64,000 nt of DNA from Leptolyngbya sp. SIOISBB (GTDB lineage Bacteria; Cyanobacteriota; Cyanobacteriia; Phormidesmidales; Phormidesmidaceae). Both the position numbers and the translations under genes were made by a program. The stretch lies in NCBI GenBank assembly GCA_010671905.1, contig JAAHII010000001.1, positions 682,001 through 746,000 on the forward strand, in the 5' to 3' direction. Below, in pieces: positions 1 through 8,117 of this stretch; the first letter of the stretch is position 1; every line of letters begins with the position of its first letter. Below the pieces are notes generated by a model, which had not been told where the DNA came from, did no database searches, and saw only the letters and a program-made list of their open reading frames with translations.

Positions 1-188
1 CTAATGACTATAGTTGGGTTCGTTAGGTGTGAATCTCGACTTGAGCACGATCATCAGGCCTAGCAGCCTGTTCAAGTTGTCTAGAAGCATGTCCAAATAA
101 AAAGAGCAGTATGTGAATTAAGGCGGTTGAAATCAGATGTTTTTACGGGACTTAGGCATAATTTGAACAGTTCGCTTTGGGCAGTGCC

Positions 189-1100
189 GTGAGTAAAGCA
201 CACCAGATTGGTCCCAAACTTTCCCAAATTCGGGCGCTAGTTGCAGTTGCTGATTTTGGTAGCTTTGGTGAGGCAGCGCTGGAATTAGGGTTGACTCAGC
301 CGACAGTGAGTCACGCGATCGCCACTTTAGAAGATGAATTGGGCGTTATTTTGCTGGCGCGTGGCCGTCATGGTGCTCAGTTAACCCCCGCTGGGAAAGC
401 GATTACTGAGCAGGCTCGTGAAGTTTTGCACTTGTTAGAGCAGATGCAGCAGACGGCCAACTTGCACAAGGGGTTGCAAGGGGGAGAGGTGCGCATTGCA
501 ACGTTTCGCGGTGCTGCTGCCAATCTGTTGCCGCGCATTGTCGCTCAGTTCAATAAAGAGCATCCGGCGATCGCGGTCACTATCACCGAGCATTACGATT
601 TTGGCTACGTCGAAGAACAAATCCGCTGCGGCAAGGCGGACATCGGGATTACATTTTTGCCCACAAGCGAAGAATTTGAGAGTTGGGAGTTGATGAGCGA
701 TCCGTTTTGGGTGCTCTTGCCGCCAGAAATGGACCCAACTGCCCCCGTTCTCACTTGGGAGCAGTTGATGAGCCTACCGCTCATTGTCTATCCAGAAGAT
801 AATAGCTGCTTCGAGGCTGTACAAACACACTTTCAACGGGCGGGGTTTACCCTCGAACCGCGCTATCAGTTTCGCGAAACGAGCACAATTCTCAGCATGG
901 TAGCCCAAGGGTTAGGGGCGGCGATTATTCCTTCATTATCGGCTCATCCAATTCCCCAAGGGGTCAGTGTTGCCCGCTTACCCGCTCCACTAGAGCGTCA
1001 TGTCGGGGCAGTGGTTTTGGCCGAAGCATTGCACCCGCCTGGAGTATTTGCATTCTTGCAGACGTTGCAGCAGCGATCGCCCGCTGCCAGCACGACTTAG
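189..1100 (+). CDS. LysR-family transcriptional regulator
   Basis: This is a DNA-binding regulator of about 303 residues. The N-terminal ~60 residues form the winged helix-turn-helix of LysR proteins, with the typical GSFGEAALELGLTQPTVSHA recognition segment. Residues ~90-300 form the two-lobed effector-binding domain. The frame opens at a TTG at 177, but the GTG at 189 (protein MSKAHQ...) places the HTH at the usual distance from the N-terminus, so I prefer it. The gene converges on the CodA-like deaminase, with only two bases between the stop codons, so it is not a divergent regulator of that gene and its target cannot be read from position. The effector is unknown. Family assignment is firm; the role is open. 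Confidence 0.9.
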   Translation: MSKAHQIGPKLSQIRALVAVADFGSFGEAALELGLTQPTVSHAIATLEDELGVILLARGRHGAQLTPAGKAITEQAREVLHLLEQMQQTANLHKGLQGGEVRIATFRGAAANLLPRIVAQFNKEHPAIAVTITEHYDFGYVEEQIRCGKADIGITFLPTSEEFESWELMSDPFWVLLPPEMDPTAPVLTWEQLMSLPLIVYPEDNSCFEAVQTHFQRAGFTLEPRYQFRETSTILSMVAQGLGAAIIPSLSAHPIPQGVSVARLPAPLERHVGAVVLAEALHPPGVFAFLQTLQQRSPAASTT

Positions 1101-1102
1101 GA

Positions 1103-2353
1103 TCAGATTTTACGCTGCCAAGAGATTTCGGGCTTAGAGGTGCTGACCAGCAGGGTTCCTCGCGAAATAACGTGGCGAATTGTGGCCCGATCTCGGATGG
1201 CAGCGATCGCGTCATCCGCATCCAGAGTAATCAAATTAGCCGGTTGCCCCACCGCTAAACCATACCCGTCAGCCACATTGAGGGTATTAGCACCAAAGCG
1301 AGTAATCATGTTATAGCAAGCGGTCAGCTCATCGCGCCCCATCATCTGGCAGGCGTGGACAGCCATTGAGGCCACTTCCAGCAAACTGCCGGAACCCAAG
1401 TTGTACCAAGGATCTTGAATACAGTCGCTGCCTAAACTGAGATTCAAACCGTTTTGCCACAGCTCTTTGACCCGAGTCAGGCCCCGCCGTTTGGGATAGG
1501 TATCGGTGCGTCCTTGCAAGGTGAGATTGATCAGCGGATTGGCGACAAAATTAATTTTGGCGCGCTTCAAGAAGCCCATGAGTTTGAAGGCATAGGCATT
1601 ATTGTAAGAGCCAAACGCCGTAGTATGACTGGCCGTTACGCGAGGGCCACAATGGCGACGTGTGGCTTCAGCGGCAACGACTTCTAAAAACCGGGATTGG
1701 TCGTCATCGATTTCATCACAGTGGATATCGATGAGGCGATCGTACTGTTCTGCCAGGTCAAAAATCTTGTGAATCGACTGGACACCATCTTCGCGAGTCA
1801 GCTCGTAGTGGGGAATACCACCGATCGCGTCAGCACCCAATTTGACTGCTTCTTCGAGTCGCTGGGCATTGTCTGGATGACTATAGATGCCATCTTGAGG
1901 AAACGCCACCACCTGTAATGTCAGCCAATCTTTAACTTCTTCTCGCACCGCCAGTAGCGCTTTGAGGGGAATTTGCGAAGGCTCGCTGACATCGGCATGG
2001 CTGCGCACAAACAGGGTTCCTTGACTGGCCAACATTTTGAGCGTGGCGATCGCCCGCTGTTGCACATCTTCCAGGGTGAGAGATTGCTTCCGCTCCCCCC
2101 AAAGCTCAATGCCTTCAAACAGGGTGCCGCTCTGGTTCCATCGGGGTTGTCCGGCAGTTAACGCCGAGTCAAGGTGAATATGGGACTCCACAAACGGCGG
2201 ACTCACGAGTTGTCCTTCCAGATCGATAATTTGATCAGTCGCAGCGTTGAGGTCAGGGGCGATCTCTGTAATCAGACCATCGGCGATCGCAATATCAACA
2301 GATGTCTGGGGATCGGTGATCAAACGGCCATGGCGCAATAATAAGGAAACCAT
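1103..2353 (-). CDS. codA: Cytosine deaminase-like amidohydrolase (CodA family)
   Basis: This metal-dependent hydrolase of about 416 residues would deaminate cytosine to uracil or a related cyclic amide such as creatinine. The HxH metal motif lies in ESHIHLD near residue 58. The barrel continues with HCDEIDDDQSRF (catalytic Glu), the metal His in ASHTTA and GSDCIQDPWYNLG, which matches the E. coli CodA segment around its catalytic Asp. YPKRRGLTRVKE and NFVANPL are further CodA hallmarks. Cytosine-specific CodA usually reads GHDDVFDPWY where this protein has GSDCIQDPWY, so the exact substrate may differ. The frame opens at a TTG at 2359, but ATG at 2353 (MVSLLLRHG) is the more natural start. 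A creatininase-family gene follows upstream on the same strand after a 465-bp gap. Confidence 0.85.
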   Translation of the reverse strand: MVSLLLRHGRLITDPQTSVDIAIADGLITEIAPDLNAATDQIIDLEGQLVSPPFVESHIHLDSALTAGQPRWNQSGTLFEGIELWGERKQSLTLEDVQQRAIATLKMLASQGTLFVRSHADVSEPSQIPLKALLAVREEVKDWLTLQVVAFPQDGIYSHPDNAQRLEEAVKLGADAIGGIPHYELTREDGVQSIHKIFDLAEQYDRLIDIHCDEIDDDQSRFLEVVAAEATRRHCGPRVTASHTTAFGSYNNAYAFKLMGFLKRAKINFVANPLINLTLQGRTDTYPKRRGLTRVKELWQNGLNLSLGSDCIQDPWYNLGSGSLLEVASMAVHACQMMGRDELTACYNMITRFGANTLNVADGYGLAVGQPANLITLDADDAIAAIRDRATIRHVISRGTLLVSTSKPEISWQRKI

Positions 2354-2818
2354 TAGCAACCCAGAGGATTCAGTACATTTACGATACTGGGTTCCGTCAC
2401 AGACAGACTATTCACAGCTAAGTTTTCTGATGAGATATAGACAACTGCCAAAGGGCCGACTGCCGAGTGCCGAGTACGGAAATGAAGGTGTTGCGGTCTG
2501 CAAGGTTGAGCGATCTGAGTTGCCTCCATCATATCCACGAATTGCTGGAAACCCTGAAAATGCTCTGTCGTCTTGGTCTAATCGATTTTCTGGCTCACTT
2601 CTGACCTCTGACTCCAACGTGACTGAGTGTCATTGCAAACTGCCAAACTTGTCTAATCGGCATTATTCATGAATCCATTCCAAAAACGTCTTAAGTCTCT
2701 GTCTTACATAGAATTCGGCGATTTTGTACTTTTGACAGTGTCTTTTTATCCATGAAAGCTGAAACAGACTATCCGCAAGGGATGGGACTTTAACCAAAAC
2801 CCTGGTGAGTTATCCAGG
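2354..2818. other. Intergenic region, no supported gene
   Basis: This 465-bp gap holds the promoter side of the deaminase gene. Frames on both strands exist but have no recognisable protein features and overlap one another. A stretch near 2458-2500 (gccgagtgccgagtacgg) weakly resembles the outer part of the dispersed CTATAG repeat family found elsewhere in this window, but it is too divergent to call a copy. Confidence 0.5.
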
Positions 2819-3643
2819 CTAACCTGGCTTGGTCAGTTGTGAGGCAGCCGGTTGTTGAAATTGATGAATGGCCGTCATCACATCTACCCAGCCTTGAGTC
2901 AGCGCCGCGAGCAGGCGATCGCCTTTTTCTCGGCTGGCGGCGGTAGCATCGCCGAGTACCCCGCTGCGGGTGAGATCTTGCGTTACCCAGGCAAAGGGCA
3001 GTGCCCCTTCCATGCTGAGTAGACCGTCGGTGGGTAACCCCTGGGGATATTCACACACCGCCTGATCTGCCTGTACCTGATCGGGCAAAATCGCCATCAT
3101 CAGACTTGTTTCCGCATCGCCAGCATGAATGCCGAATTCCATCTCCTTGTCAGTGAGCATCTCTGCCGCCGGATTCGGCACGTTCCACACAAAGTGGGGA
3201 AAAATCATCAGATCGGGATATTGCTGGTGCAAGTCACGCGCCGCCATGTCAAGTACTTGAGGCTGTCCGCCGTGGGCGTTAATCCAGAGTAATTTCCGAA
3301 ATCCAGCCCGATACAGACTTTCCGCTGACTCCATCAGCACCTGTCGTAGAGTTTGGGCCGACAGAGTAATCGTGCCGGGAAAATGCCAGTGCTCATTCGA
3401 TTTGCCGTAGTAAAGTGGCGGCATGCCATAGGCGGAAATCGAGGCTGGCAGTTGGGCTAAGGCTTTGCCAAGGACGGCAGCAGCGATCGCGGCATCGACA
3501 GCCAAAGGTAAATGTGGCCCATGCTGCTCGATCGCTCCGATGGGCTGAGCAATTACCACGTCCTCCTTATTTGGCATGTCGGCAATGATCTGCCAAGTGA
3601 GATAGGCAAAGTAGCGGTGCGGGGGAATAAAGCCGTGCAGCAT
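2819..3643 (-). CDS. Creatininase-family amidohydrolase
   Basis: This is a metal-dependent hydrolase of about 274 residues from the creatinine amidohydrolase superfamily, which also includes formamide deformylases and MftE-type peptidases. The family motifs are present in order: PIGAIEQHGPHLPL with metal ligands Glu and His, a downstream Asp, INAHGGQ (usually NGHGGN), and GIHAGDAETS (usually HAGexETS). The frame extends to an ATG at 3670, but the ATG at 3643 (protein MLHGFIPPHRYF) matches the way cyanobacterial members begin. True creatininase activity is not implied by family membership. The nearby CodA-like deaminase makes a joint role in cyclic-amide catabolism possible, but the gap between the genes is too long to assert an operon. 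Confidence 0.85.
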   Translation of the reverse strand: MLHGFIPPHRYFAYLTWQIIADMPNKEDVVIAQPIGAIEQHGPHLPLAVDAAIAAAVLGKALAQLPASISAYGMPPLYYGKSNEHWHFPGTITLSAQTLRQVLMESAESLYRAGFRKLLWINAHGGQPQVLDMAARDLHQQYPDLMIFPHFVWNVPNPAAEMLTDKEMEFGIHAGDAETSLMMAILPDQVQADQAVCEYPQGLPTDGLLSMEGALPFAWVTQDLTRSGVLGDATAASREKGDRLLAALTQGWVDVMTAIHQFQQPAASQLTKPG

Positions 3644-3752
3644 AGGAATCGCCAAGAATGACCTGAGCATCAGCCTAACGAAAATTTTGGCAGGGCTGAT
3701 GCCTTGGGATAGGTGATTTCTCTTTGCTTTTTTGTCAAGCTAAAGATGTCGA

Positions 3753-4067
3753 TTGGAGAACCCTACGCTTCCTTCACGGTCGGAGACGACAGACCTGACT
3801 TTCATAACCCAACAATTACCAGCACTGAGTGGAGACGATCGCGATCGCACTATTAAAATGGCTTGGGACAACTGGACGCCCTTTGATGCGATCGAGTTGC
3901 AGTTTGGCCTGCGAGAGAAGGATGTGATCACGCTGATGCGTCGAGAAATGAAACCCAGCAACTTTCGTACATGGGGTCAGCGGTTTTCTGGCCGCAGCAT
4001 TAAACACCGCCAGCAGCGACGTTTCTTGGCCGGACGATTTTGCTCCGCCAATCAACAAGGCTCTTGA
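3753..4067 (+). CDS. TIGR03643-type small conserved protein
   Basis: This is a protein of about 104 residues whose centre (KMAWDNWTPFDAIELQFGL followed by EKDVITLMRREMKPSNFRTW and GRSIKH) matches the short conserved TIGR03643/DUF2805 family, known from cyanobacteria and other bacteria and functionally uncharacterised. The central helices look like a small DNA-binding fold, but this is not shown. The start is uncertain: the only in-frame initiator ahead of the conserved part is a TTG at 3753. It is divergent from the creatininase gene and has no partner downstream on its strand. Confidence 0.7.
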   Translation: MENPTLPSRSETTDLTFITQQLPALSGDDRDRTIKMAWDNWTPFDAIELQFGLREKDVITLMRREMKPSNFRTWGQRFSGRSIKHRQQRRFLAGRFCSANQQGS

Positions 4068-4286
4068 AATAGCGGCGTCCCTATGAAATAAAGACTTCAG
4101 AGACTTTCGCTGATCCAACTGAGCATCTTGAGAATAGTTGACGCCAATGGCAGACAGCTATCGCATTGTGATAGGGCGACATCAATCCTAAAAGATTCGT
4201 AGAGAAACCGCTTAAAAAGCTAGATGACTTGAGTTTCCAGGAAACGGGCATCTCCAGGGTCAACCTTGACAAACTACGATTGGGCA

Positions 4287-4315
4287 CAAAAAAATCCCCC
4301 AGTCGTAACTGAGGG
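4287..4315 (-). terminator. Rho-independent terminator after the Psb35-like gene
   Basis: On the minus strand an 8-bp stem (arms 4308-4315 and 4296-4303, one G-U pair) with loop TACG is followed immediately by a run of seven T. It lies about 75 bp beyond the stop codon of the gene at 4388-4621 and reads in the same direction. The remainder of 4068-4387 holds no convincing gene. Confidence 0.8.
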
Positions 4316-4387
4316 ATCCCATACACCATGAACGTCGTCTCAAACCTGCTCAAGCTACCCCTTCAAGAGAGGTGAGATGACTTCTCT

Positions 4388-4621
4388 CTACTTGCTAGGT
4401 AACGAAGCACTGCCATAGGCGTCCAAACTGTACGCAGGCACGCGCTCGTTATTGTCAGTCTCGCGACCAGTGATGCTGCGAGCTAATTTCTCAAAGTTCT
4501 CAGAACGCCAGTTGCGCTCATGGATCGGCTTGGTTTGCTCACCCCGAAAGTAAGCTTGAGCACCAATCAGGGCTGCTGCAGCCCAACCGACGACGAATAG
4601 ACCAATTAATAAAGCAATCAT
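4388..4621 (-). CDS. Small single-span thylakoid protein, Psb35-like
   Basis: This is a 77-residue protein with one N-terminal hydrophobic span (about residues 2-24, IALLIGLFVVGWAAAALIG) followed by a polar tail containing AYFRGEQTKPIHERNW and FEKLARSITGRET. From memory, this span plus QTKPIHERNW arrangement corresponds to the cyanobacterial small protein annotated as photosystem II assembly factor Psb35, which accompanies the CP47 module and Hlips. I could not confirm this by alignment. The start is well supported: GGAGGAAG lies ten bases before the ATG. The gene has its own terminator, so it appears monocistronic. Confidence 0.6.
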   Translation of the reverse strand: MIALLIGLFVVGWAAAALIGAQAYFRGEQTKPIHERNWRSENFEKLARSITGRETDNNERVPAYSLDAYGSASLPSK

Positions 4622-4933
4622 GGGGAATCTTCCTCCAAAATATCGTCCGAACGGCAGCCGATGGCTTTAATCAGCCTCTCTCACTGGAGAGAAACCTTTA
4701 CTCACAGCCGTGATTGACTTCAAATCCAAAGCTGCAAGTTCAACTGTTTGTATGACCGCCCTTGTTGTTAACAAATGTAACAGAAAATATTACAAAGTGT
4801 CAAATACCCTTTACAAATCTCTGCTCATTGGTCATGCATGTATTGCCGTAGGCATCGTAGAGGTAACTATCTGTGACGTTACCCGCCTCATCAATGAGCT
4901 GTCGGATAACGCTGTAGAACCTATTTGAGATCT

Positions 4934-5719
4934 CTAAGCAGGGGCTGCTAGGTGCTTGAACATGAGTCTGATGAAGCGCCGGTTGAGTTGAGCCTTGGCA
5001 TTGGCGATCGGGCGTTCAAAGTTCTTTGTCAAACTCTTATAGCGTTCCATCCAAGCATGGGAGCGCTCCACCACCCAGCGGGCTTGGACTGGGACAAATC
5101 CGGTTTTGTCCACTGCCGCTTTTTCGACTTTAGACGGTTTAGCTGAGCGTTCGAATTGAAGTTTACGCATGATTTGCGGATACACATGCTCCAGCGCTGA
5201 TGGCAACAGGTCCGGGTGATAGCCAGAGTCCAGCAAGATCGTGATCTTGGGCAGAGGGGCAGGCTGAGTGCGGCAATAATCCAGGTTTGGCGACAACATC
5301 TCAATCAATCCCGCCTCATCCGAGACGTTAGCTGGGGTGCAGTGTGTCAAGCAGGGAAACCCTCAACTATCGACAGCTAGCTGTCGTTTAATGCCATTAG
5401 TCGCTTTGTCAAAGCCGAAGCCCTTGGTCTCAACGCTCGCATTGCAAGTGTTTTTGACCGCTTGCGAGTCAATCATGGTTAACGTCGTCCATGGCGGCTT
5501 TTTTTCGCCCTGTCTCCGCACCCGCTCATGCAAACTCGTCATCAGTTGCTCCAGGGTGCCGGCCTCGCGCCCTTGCTTGTAGTGCCAATACACCGCCTCA
5601 AGAATGGCATCGATAATCTCTCGATAGCTCCCTTTTAAGGGACGAGTCGATTGCTGGGGAGGCAAGATCTTGAGCCACAGAGGTTCCCGGATTGCCCATT
5701 CGACATCGTTAGGCTTTGG
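4934..5719 (-). pseudogene. IS5-family DDE transposase, interrupted by a stop codon
   Basis: Two segments in the same frame, 5363-5719 and 4934-5350, together make an IS5-type transposase. The first carries EWAIREPLWLKILP, GSYREIIDAIL and the first catalytic Asp in TLTMIDSQAVKNT. The second carries ILLDSGYHPD (second Asp) and VVERSHAWMERYK (catalytic Glu). They are separated by an in-frame TGA at 5363-5365, inside the conserved stretch after GIKRQLAVDS. This is a substitution rather than a frameshift. The N-terminal start is unclear because the frame runs open into an IS66-like fragment. Terminal inverted repeats were not recognised. As drawn the transposase cannot be made full length without readthrough. 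Confidence 0.8.
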
Positions 5720-5730
5720 GGGCGGCGTTG

Positions 5731-5826
5731 CCTTTTTCCCCAGCCGTCGCTGGAAGGTGGCTGGGAGCTATTGCCAATATCCAATGACAAGTGACGCTCT
5801 AACTCAGCTAGTCGCTCGCGCAACAA
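5731..5826 (-). pseudogene. IS66 transposase N-terminal fragment
   Basis: About 32 codons read LRERLAELERHLSLDIGNSSQPPSSDG, the coiled-coil plus SSQPPSSDG signature that begins IS66-family transposases. The homology stops at the following KR, where the neighbouring IS5-like sequence takes over in another frame. A TAG immediately precedes the first codon. It is a relic of an IS66 element, either cut by the IS5 insertion or joined to it by deletion. Confidence 0.65.
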
Positions 5827-5873
5827 CTAGTTTTCTTGCCCAGAAGATACGAAACGTTGGTAGTTACGTTTTC

Positions 5874-6767
5874 TCAGGCATTTTTGAGAAACTGCTTGGG
5901 CGTCAGGCCTTTGAACTGTTTAAAGGTGCGGGTGAAATGGGACTGATCAGCAAAGCCAAACTGTTGGGCAACTTGGGCGATCGCCCTGTCTCCCTGGCTT
6001 AAGACGACGGCAGCACGCTCAATTCGCCGTTTCAACACATACTGATGGGGCGTCAGGCCGATCGCCGCTTTGAACAAGCGAGAAAAGTGAAATTTACTCA
6101 ATCCTGCAGCCAAAGCCACATCGCTCAAGCTGAGATCGGCGGTGAGATGGGCCTCAATATAGTCGATTACTGCACCTAAGCGCTGGCACTCAATTGGCTG
6201 TAGTTGGGCCAGTTCGCCGGGATGTTCCAGGCTGTAGTGGTTGACGAAGTGAGTCGCGATCGCCGTCGTGAGCGTGTCCGCATAGAGCCGCCCGTTGGGG
6301 CCGCCCATTTCGGCTTCAATCAGCAGTGCTTGCATTAGGGTTTGCAGATGCCGATCTTTGGCCTGATGTTGCCGCCGAAATACATGTCGTTCCACCAGCG
6401 GTTGATCAGCCAGCAACTCAGTCAATTTGGTGGGCTCTAGGGTGAGCAACACAAACTGATTGTGACCACTAATGCGGTGCGAAAAGGGCACGCCCGAGGG
6501 ATTGATCCACAGATCACCAGTCTCGTAGCGATGTTTGCGAAACGTGTTGCCGTCTTTCCATTCCCAATCGAGGGCAGGCCCCGTATTCATGGCGAAATAG
6601 TGTTGCGTCACGGTGACGTTGTCGGGGGTGAAGCCCTCGTTTTCACCTTGCTCGATGTGAATGCCGTCCCATGCTAAGTCACGGCTTGACACCAAGATTT
6701 TTCCAGCACTCACGTTAGGCTTTGGGGTTAGCGTTTGGCTATCAACAAAGTGAATCTGACTTTCCAC
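5874..6767 (-). CDS. AraC-family transcriptional regulator
   Basis: This is a regulator of 297 residues. The N-terminal ~165 residues form a cupin-like ligand-binding part (TPDNVTVTQHYFAMNTGP, GDLWINPSGVPFSHRI). Residues ~195-297 contain the double HTH of AraC/XylS proteins, with LSLSDVALAAGLSKFHFSRL and a second helix pair ending FGFADQSHFTRTFKQFKGLTP. The stop lies just inside the flank of the IS remnant, so the element sits directly behind it. It is transcribed downstream of the MarR-GNAT gene with only 15 bp between them, so the two may be cotranscribed. The inducer and targets are unknown. Confidence 0.88.
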   Translation of the reverse strand: MESQIHFVDSQTLTPKPNVSAGKILVSSRDLAWDGIHIEQGENEGFTPDNVTVTQHYFAMNTGPALDWEWKDGNTFRKHRYETGDLWINPSGVPFSHRISGHNQFVLLTLEPTKLTELLADQPLVERHVFRRQHQAKDRHLQTLMQALLIEAEMGGPNGRLYADTLTTAIATHFVNHYSLEHPGELAQLQPIECQRLGAVIDYIEAHLTADLSLSDVALAAGLSKFHFSRLFKAAIGLTPHQYVLKRRIERAAVVLSQGDRAIAQVAQQFGFADQSHFTRTFKQFKGLTPKQFLKNA

Positions 6768-6782
6768 CGTCTCTCACCTCGA

Positions 6783-7730
6783 TTAACCCAGGGATAACTC
6801 CATTTGAATGTTACATCTCTCATAAGGAGATGGGGGGCCAACTATCTTTCTGAACCCGAGCGTGTAGTAGAGATTAATCGCTGCTGTCAGGACAGTGTTG
6901 CTTTCGATCAAAAGTTTCTGGGCTCCCAATTCGTGGGCTTTTTGAATCGCAGCTTCGCCTAGCTGTCGGCCAATACCTCGTCCCCTAGCAGTATCTGCAA
7001 CAGCCATTTTGGCTAACTCGAAGTGAGTATCATTGATTTTGATCAATGCGCAGGTGCCGACGGCTGCCCCATTGTATAGCGCGATCAAAATGTGACCTCC
7101 CGCTTGCAGAATGGCACTTTCAGGATTTTCCAAATAATGCCGATCCGTATCTTCGATAGAGAAATATTCCTCAATCCAAGCGTAGTTGAGCTGCTTAAAT
7201 GCCGCTTGAAACTGGGGCGCGTAATTGACGACGGTCACCGCTGTTCGTTCTCGCTGTTTCCGCTGTTCTTGAACGCGGGTGTAAAAGTTTTTTTGAGTCA
7301 GTAGATGCTCGATTTCAGAAATTGACTGCCACAGGTCGTGCTGCATTTCGCCAAAGAGTGCTTCAACCGCTTGAGTGACATCTTGGTATTGCGCCTGAAT
7401 TTTGGGCACAAGTTGCTGGCCCGCCTCCGAAAGGCTAACGAGGTTGACCCTGGCATCGTTTGGGCTGGGACGCGACTGCACGAGTCCGGCTTTAGACATT
7501 GCTTTCACGGTTTGGCTAATGCCTGGATGAGGTTGACCTGTCTGCTCAGCGATCGCTGAAATCGACAAACTCTCCGTCTGAGACAACACATAAAACACTG
7601 GAAACCAGTGGGGCTGTAGGCCAACGTCATAAAGCTCAAACACTTTGGCCGCATCTTCAGTAAACACCTGACTTAAGCGCCTGAGCCGACTGCCTAAAGC
7701 CAGCTTCCCTGCATGTTGATAAAAGTCCAT
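6783..7730 (-). CDS. MarR-GNAT fusion: regulator with acetyltransferase domain
   Basis: This is a 315-residue fusion. Residues ~1-150 are a MarR-type winged helix (LSISAIAEQTGQPHPGISQTVKAM and the wing SRPSPNDARVNLVSLSEAG). Residues ~160-315 are a GNAT N-acetyltransferase with the acetyl-CoA loop DTARGRGIGRQLGEAAI and a C-terminal NLYYTLGFRKI. Such fusions are a known architecture in bacteria and are thought to link sensing to acetylation of a small molecule or protein, but the substrate is not predictable here. A perfect 14-bp palindrome lies 24-37 bp upstream of the ATG and is a good candidate autoregulatory operator. The downstream AraC regulator follows after 15 bp. Confidence 0.88.
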   Translation of the reverse strand: MDFYQHAGKLALGSRLRRLSQVFTEDAAKVFELYDVGLQPHWFPVFYVLSQTESLSISAIAEQTGQPHPGISQTVKAMSKAGLVQSRPSPNDARVNLVSLSEAGQQLVPKIQAQYQDVTQAVEALFGEMQHDLWQSISEIEHLLTQKNFYTRVQEQRKQRERTAVTVVNYAPQFQAAFKQLNYAWIEEYFSIEDTDRHYLENPESAILQAGGHILIALYNGAAVGTCALIKINDTHFELAKMAVADTARGRGIGRQLGEAAIQKAHELGAQKLLIESNTVLTAAINLYYTLGFRKIVGPPSPYERCNIQMELSLG

Positions 7731-7753
7731 TCGCTGACATCCGTTCCAAATTG

Positions 7754-7767
7754 CGTAAACGTTTACG
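7754..7767. promoter_or_regulatory. 14-bp perfect palindrome upstream of MarR-GNAT gene, candidate operator
   Basis: The sequence CGTAAACGTTTACG is its own reverse complement and sits 24-37 bp before the start codon of the MarR-GNAT gene, where a self-repressing MarR dimer usually binds. No second copy was noticed in the window. Confidence 0.55.
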
Positions 7768-7956
7768 TAATTAATTCCTTATTAAAATCAATCTTTGACT
7801 CTGATGCAAGTTCTACGGCCGCAATTTTTTACTAAAAGTGAGCAAGATGCTTCAAGAAATAATCTAGGCGCTGTCCGATAGTGGTGACTGTGAGGCGAGC
7901 AAAACACCTGCTACCCACACAACCCAGACTCATTACTCAAGCACTGTGAGGAGAAC

Positions 7957-8106
7957 ATGATGAAACGGTTATTCAACACGTTGTTAATCTCGGCAACTGC
8001 GATCGCGACAGCATCTGAAGCAGGGGCCGCTCAAGTGAAGGAAGTAACGTTTGAAAGCGACGGCCAAACCTTAGTCGTCGACCATTTTGACAACTCTCTG
8101 CGCTAA
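7957..8106 (+). pseudogene. Truncated exported protein, signal peptide plus ~25 residues
   Basis: This is a 49-codon ORF with an excellent ribosome site (GTGAGGAGA, ending three bases before the first ATG). It encodes a signal peptide (MMKRLFNTLLISATAIATA, with likely cleavage near AGAAQ) followed by VKEVTFESDGQTLVVDHFDNSLR and a stop. The segment after the signal resembles the first beta strands of secreted alpha/beta hydrolases (FESDGQTLVGTLY type), so it is probably the 5' remnant of such a gene whose body was deleted. It ends 11 bp before the start of the AraC gene, so it could act as a leader peptide for it. The hydrolase origin is an inference. Confidence 0.5.
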
Positions 8107-8117
8107 CGGTATACGAG

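Noticed and set aside
2247-2672. Plus-strand 141-codon frame
   Set aside because: It overlaps the deaminase start and has no conserved residues or plausible ribosome site.
4710-4928. 72-codon plus-strand frame upstream of the IS5 remnant
   Set aside because: No features and biased composition; lies in the psb35-like promoter region.
5670-6002. 110-codon plus-strand frame across the IS66 fragment and the AraC C-terminus
   Set aside because: Antisense to two recognised coding segments.
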